Below, piece after piece: positions 57,805 to 64,000 of a stretch of 64,000 nucleotides of DNA (positions within the stretch are counted from its first letter, which is position 1; every line of letters starts with the position of its first letter). The stretch is from Dugong dugon (lineage: Eukaryota > Chordata > Mammalia > Sirenia > Dugongidae): the NCBI GenBank assembly GCA_030035585.1, contig CM057475.1:3667501-3731500 (forward strand), written 5' to 3'. A program made the position numbers and the translations under genes. Under the pieces are notes generated by a model, which saw nothing but the letters and a program-made list of their open reading frames with translations, searched no databases and was not told the DNA's origin.

Positions 57805-58311
57805 TATCGTGGATTAAATTATGTCCCGCAAAAACATCTGTTAACTTGGCTGGGTCATGATTCCCCGTATTGTATGATTCTGTACCATTCTGTAATATGA
57901 TATGATTTCCTTGTGTGTTGTAAACTCTATCACTATGATGTAGTAAAATGGATTAGTGGCAGTTATACTGATGAAGTCTCCAAGATTAGATAGTGTCTTA
58001 AGCCAATCTCTTTTGAGATATAAAAAAGAGAAGTGAGCAGAGAGACACGGGAAACTCATACCACCAAAAAAGCAGTGCTGGGAACAGAGCGCATCCTTCG
58101 GACCTGAGGTTTCTGCGCAGAGAAGTGCCCAGACCAAGGGAAGATTGATGACACGGACCTTCCTCCAGGGCCAACATAAAAAGCATTCCCCTACAGCTGA
58201 AGTCCTGAATTTGTACTTGTAGCCTACTGGACTGTAAGAGAATAAACTTATCTTTGTTAAAGCCATCCACCTGTGGTATATCTGTTATAGCAGCACTAGA
58301 TGACTAAGACA
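57805..58311 (+). mobile_element. Solo LTR, ERVL-MaLR type, plus strand
   Basis: Same family as 14360-14866, in the other orientation. Blocks are ATGATTCCCCGTATTGTATG, GTAAAATGGATTAGTGGCAG, TCTCTTTTGAGATATAAAAA, a poly(A) signal AATAAA at 58241-58246, and the end CTAGATGACTAAGACA. The flanks CTTAC (57800-57804) and CTTAT (58312-58316) fit a 5-bp duplication. It looks like a complete single LTR, with no internal region. Confidence 0.78.
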
Positions 58312-58395
58312 CTTATTGTCTTAGCTGGAAGAAGATATAAGCCACTGGACAATCACAAGATTTGGAGTCATACACCAAAAAATGAGATCTTGGAA

Positions 58396-58465
58396 AAAAA
58401 ACTTTTTATTGTACTTAGAAGAAGTTTTACAGAACAAATAGTTTCTCATTAAACAGTATAGAGAG
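58396..58465 (-). mobile_element. LINE-1 3' end, antisense, truncated
   Basis: AACTTTTTATTGTACTTAGA then ACAGAACAAATAGTTTCTCA is the reverse complement of the type A 3' terminus (compare 55576-55630). LINE-1 copy 4 begins immediately to its right. Confidence 0.75.
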
Positions 58466-59910
58466 GCATGGTCAACATGGCGGACTAGTTAGACACTTCC
58501 TCTATCCCTCTTACAACAAAGACATGGAAAAACAAGTGATTTGATTCTATGTGAACATCTGGCAGCCCTGAACAAGGCAACATTAAGAAATCCATCTGAG
58601 TCATACTGGAGAGGAAGACAGTTTGGAAGAGGTGAGGATCGCTGGAGCCACAGTGGCAAGGCTGCAGAGACACAGACACGCCTGGCCGTAGTGAAGCAGG
58701 CATACAGCTGTGCTGTGTGCATGCTTGAGAAGCAGTTTCCACATCGAGAGAGACCCGGCAGCAGAGATTCTGCTTGGACACGCCGAACCAGTGAAGAGCA
58801 GCTCCCAAGAGGCTAGGATAAGTACATGCGTGCATCCTATTGCAGCGAATAAAAAAAAAAAAAAAAAAAAAAAGCCCATTTGGGAAAAACCTCTCTCCCT
58901 TTTACCTCCTACCTCCGTGCTCTGCACTGGATTTGGGAAAAACCTCTCTCCCTTTTACCTCCTCCCTCCCCACTCTGCACCGGGAGTCCACTGGGCTGGA
59001 AGAAGATCCCAAAAGGTGCCCTGACCCATTCTCCTGGCCTTGGAAAGGGAAGAAATAAGCTGCTGGCTCCCCTAGGCCAGGAACACAGGGTTGGCACAGC
59101 TCCTTTGCTGGCCATAGAAATCAGGGATCCGCAGACTCTGAGTGCCATACACCCCTGTATAGACTTGGGGGGACCCATCTCAACCGCGCTAGCCATCACT
59201 ACCACAGTACAACAGGGCAAACATCTGGAGTTTAACTTCAACTGCTTCAGCTGTGAATGGGCAGATTTGTGATCCTCGAAAGAGCCCTGCCCCTCAAGTA
59301 GGCACTTTTATCCATCTGCAGCAGGGTCTTGAGGACTGGTGATAGTTCCTAAAGTGCCTAGTAACCTGCTTCAGGAGTTCAAGAAAAAGTCATGCCCTTG
59401 AGCCTTTGCAGCCAAAATAGTGGGGTGCACTTAGCCTGGCTGCAAAACTCACCTAACTATTCACCCTAGAGAATAGGGACACGCTTTTCTTTCAGACTCT
59501 CAGGAGCAGCCATCCGGCCCATACCTGGCTCAGCATGTGATCCCCTACCACAGCCAGAGTCCAGTGCTGCACCAATCACGCATGCCGCTCTAGGACTGGG
59601 GGTGAGAGCTTGCATCACACACTTGGTGACCGACTGCCTCCACACCAGAGCTGATCCCATATAAGAAATTTTAACAGAGTCTGACGTGTACATACTTAGT
59701 TACAGAACTAACTACCTGGTGACAGGACATTAGAGATCAAAAGGTGTCAAAAATCAAACTAGTGCACACGAGCAGCCTATTTGGGCATATCAAAACAAAA
59801 CAAAATAAGAAACTATGTCTCACTAAGCAAACACAAAATAAAATTCTAATAAATTATTGATGGCTCGGAAACAACAGTCAATATCAAGTCACATAAAGAG
59901 ACAGTCCAGG
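58466..59910 (+). promoter_or_regulatory. LINE-1 copy 4 (type B) 5' UTR with 53-bp duplication
   Basis: A YY1-like ATGGCGG is at 58477-58483 and an A-run at 58851-58873. Then ATTTGGGAAAAACCTCTCTC appears twice, at 58878 and 58931, a 53-bp tandem duplication that copy 3 has only once (from about 35931). Confidence 0.8.
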
Positions 59911-60872
59911 ATGGCTTCAGTAAGCTCCCAAAAAAAGAATCAATAAATTCTCTGGAGGAAGAGAACTTCTTGGAATTACCAGAGACAGAATACAAAAGAT
60001 TAATATACAGAACTCTTCTAGAAATAAGAAAGGAAATTCAACAGAACACAGAAACAGCCAGGCAACATACAGACACAGTAGTAGTGGAACTTAAAAAAGT
60101 TATTCAAGAACATAATGTCAAATTTAATAGGCTGCAAGAATCCATAGAGAGACAGCAATCAGAAATCCAGAAGATTAACAATAAAATTTCAGAATTAGAC
60201 AACTCAATAGAAAGTCATAGGAGCGGAATTGAGGCAGTAGAAGTTAGAATTAGTGACATTGAAGACAAAGCTCTTGATGCCAACTTATTTGAGGAAAAAT
60301 CAATGAAAGAATTAAAAAGAATGAAGAAACTCTAAAGAGTCATGTGGAACTCTATCAAGAGAAATAACCTACGAGTGATTGGACTACCAGAAAAGGGGGG
60401 ATAACAGAATACAGAGAAAATTGTTGAAGATTTGTAGACTGAAAACTTCCCTGATATAATGAAAGATGAGAAGATATCTATCCAAGATGCTTATCAAACC
60501 CCACATAAGGTAGATACCAAAAGAAAGTCACCAAGACATATTATAATCAAACTTACCAAAACCAAAGATAAACAGAGAATTTTAAAAGAAGCTAGGGATA
60601 AAAGAAAAGTCATCTACAAAGGACAGTCAATTAGAATAAGCTCAGACTACTCAGAAGAAACCATGCAGGCTAGAAGGAAATGGGATGACATATATAAAGC
60701 CTTGAAGGAAAATAACTGTCAGCCAAGAGTTATATATCCAGCAAAACTGTCTCTCAAATATGACGGCGAAATTAGGGCATTTCCAGATAAACAGAAATTC
60801 AGGGAGTTTGCAAAAACCAAATCAAAATTACAAGAAATACTAAAGGGAGTCCTACGGTTAGATAATCAATAA
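59911..60872 (+). pseudogene. L1 ORF1 (type B), disrupted
   Basis: The family start is ATG at 59911 (MASVSSQ). One base is missing in the A-run soon after, so the downstream frame opens only at 59970 (MELPETEYKRLIYRTLLEIR). The coiled coil, residues about 30-130 of the family protein, includes KINNKISELDNSIES. The frame breaks after ELKRMKKL at 60335 and is readable again at 60459-60872: KSPRHIIIKLTKTKDKQRIL, then VIYKGQSIRISSDYSEETMQ and YPAKLSLKYDGEIRAFPDK. Confidence 0.88.
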
Positions 60873-61325
60873 CACCAGCTAACAACGCAAGACTACAACA
60901 AAGGACAGAGCAACCAGATACTGACTCAGATACGGAAATCGAAATTAGATGAAAGCAAAAACATTGAAAATAGGGAAACAGATATCTATATGTAAAAAAA
61001 AAAGGATAATATTAAAACAAAAAAAGAGGGACTGAAAAAATGGAGATATTGATTTTCTATATGGAGGGGAGGTTAAGGCGACATAAAGTAATAAAAGACT
61101 GGTATAAACTTAGAAAATAGGGGGTAAATATTAAGGTAACTGCAAAGGAATCTAACAATCCTACAAATCAAAATAAAAAAATAGAAAAACATATAGACCC
61201 AGCAAACACAAAATCTACAATAAAGAAAAAGATGGAAAAAAAAAACACATAAAGAAACATGACTCAGCACAGAAAATTGAGGAGAACAAAGAAACTGTGC
61301 ACCATACACAAAAAGAGATATCAGG

Positions 61326-64000
<2,675 letters not shown>

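Overview
This window is mammalian DNA built almost entirely from transposable elements. It points to an afrotherian, most likely an elephant or another paenungulate. The evidence is at least 14 tRNA-headed SINEs of the AfroSINE type, several RTE-clade LINEs whose 3' tail the SINEs share, and four long LINE-1 copies with lineage-specific UTRs. I see no host exon, tRNA, rRNA, CRISPR array or host promoter. The stretch is best read as a gene desert or the inside of a large intron. Family names rest on pattern recognition, because no database search was possible.

Layout. 1-4.3 kb: an inverted-repeat element, AfroSINEs and old L2/MIR. 4.3-13.1 kb: the best-preserved LINE-1 (copy 1), 8.8 kb between 15-bp target-site duplications. 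It has three 266-bp monomers in the 5' UTR, an open 349-aa ORF1, an ORF2 with one frameshift and one stop, and a 1.5-kb modular 3' UTR. 13.1-33.4 kb: a mosaic of AfroSINEs, MaLR-type solo LTRs, L2, MIR, a CR1/L3 relic, an ancient DNA transposon, truncated RTE pieces and an L1 3'-UTR fragment.

33.4-46.3 kb is a four-layer nest. An ancient antisense L1M relic is split by an RTE LINE, which is split by an L1 3'-UTR fragment, which is split by a 7.6-kb LINE-1 (copy 3). Imperfect target-site duplications mark each inner join. 46.3-47.5 kb is unassigned sequence followed by L2. 47.5-55.7 kb is LINE-1 copy 2, sister to copy 1 and inserted into the L2. 55.7-58.5 kb holds old repeats and a MaLR-type solo LTR. 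From 58.5 kb to the window end is LINE-1 copy 4, sister to copy 3 and inserted beside a minus-strand L1 3' end.

How the parts work together. Two LINE-1 lineages coexist: type A (copies 1 and 2) and type B (copies 3, 4 and the 27.8-kb fragment), with unrelated-looking UTRs but homologous ORFs. RTE elements and AfroSINEs share a terminal sequence, as expected if the RTE enzyme mobilises the SINEs. An internally deleted RTE at 25.05-25.41 kb keeps only the two ends of the element. No previously undescribed functional system is evident. The most notable signals are the tandem monomers and modular 3' UTR of copy 1, its substituted endonuclease residues in an otherwise nearly intact ORF2, the dated nest of insertions, and two SINEs sharing one target sequence.
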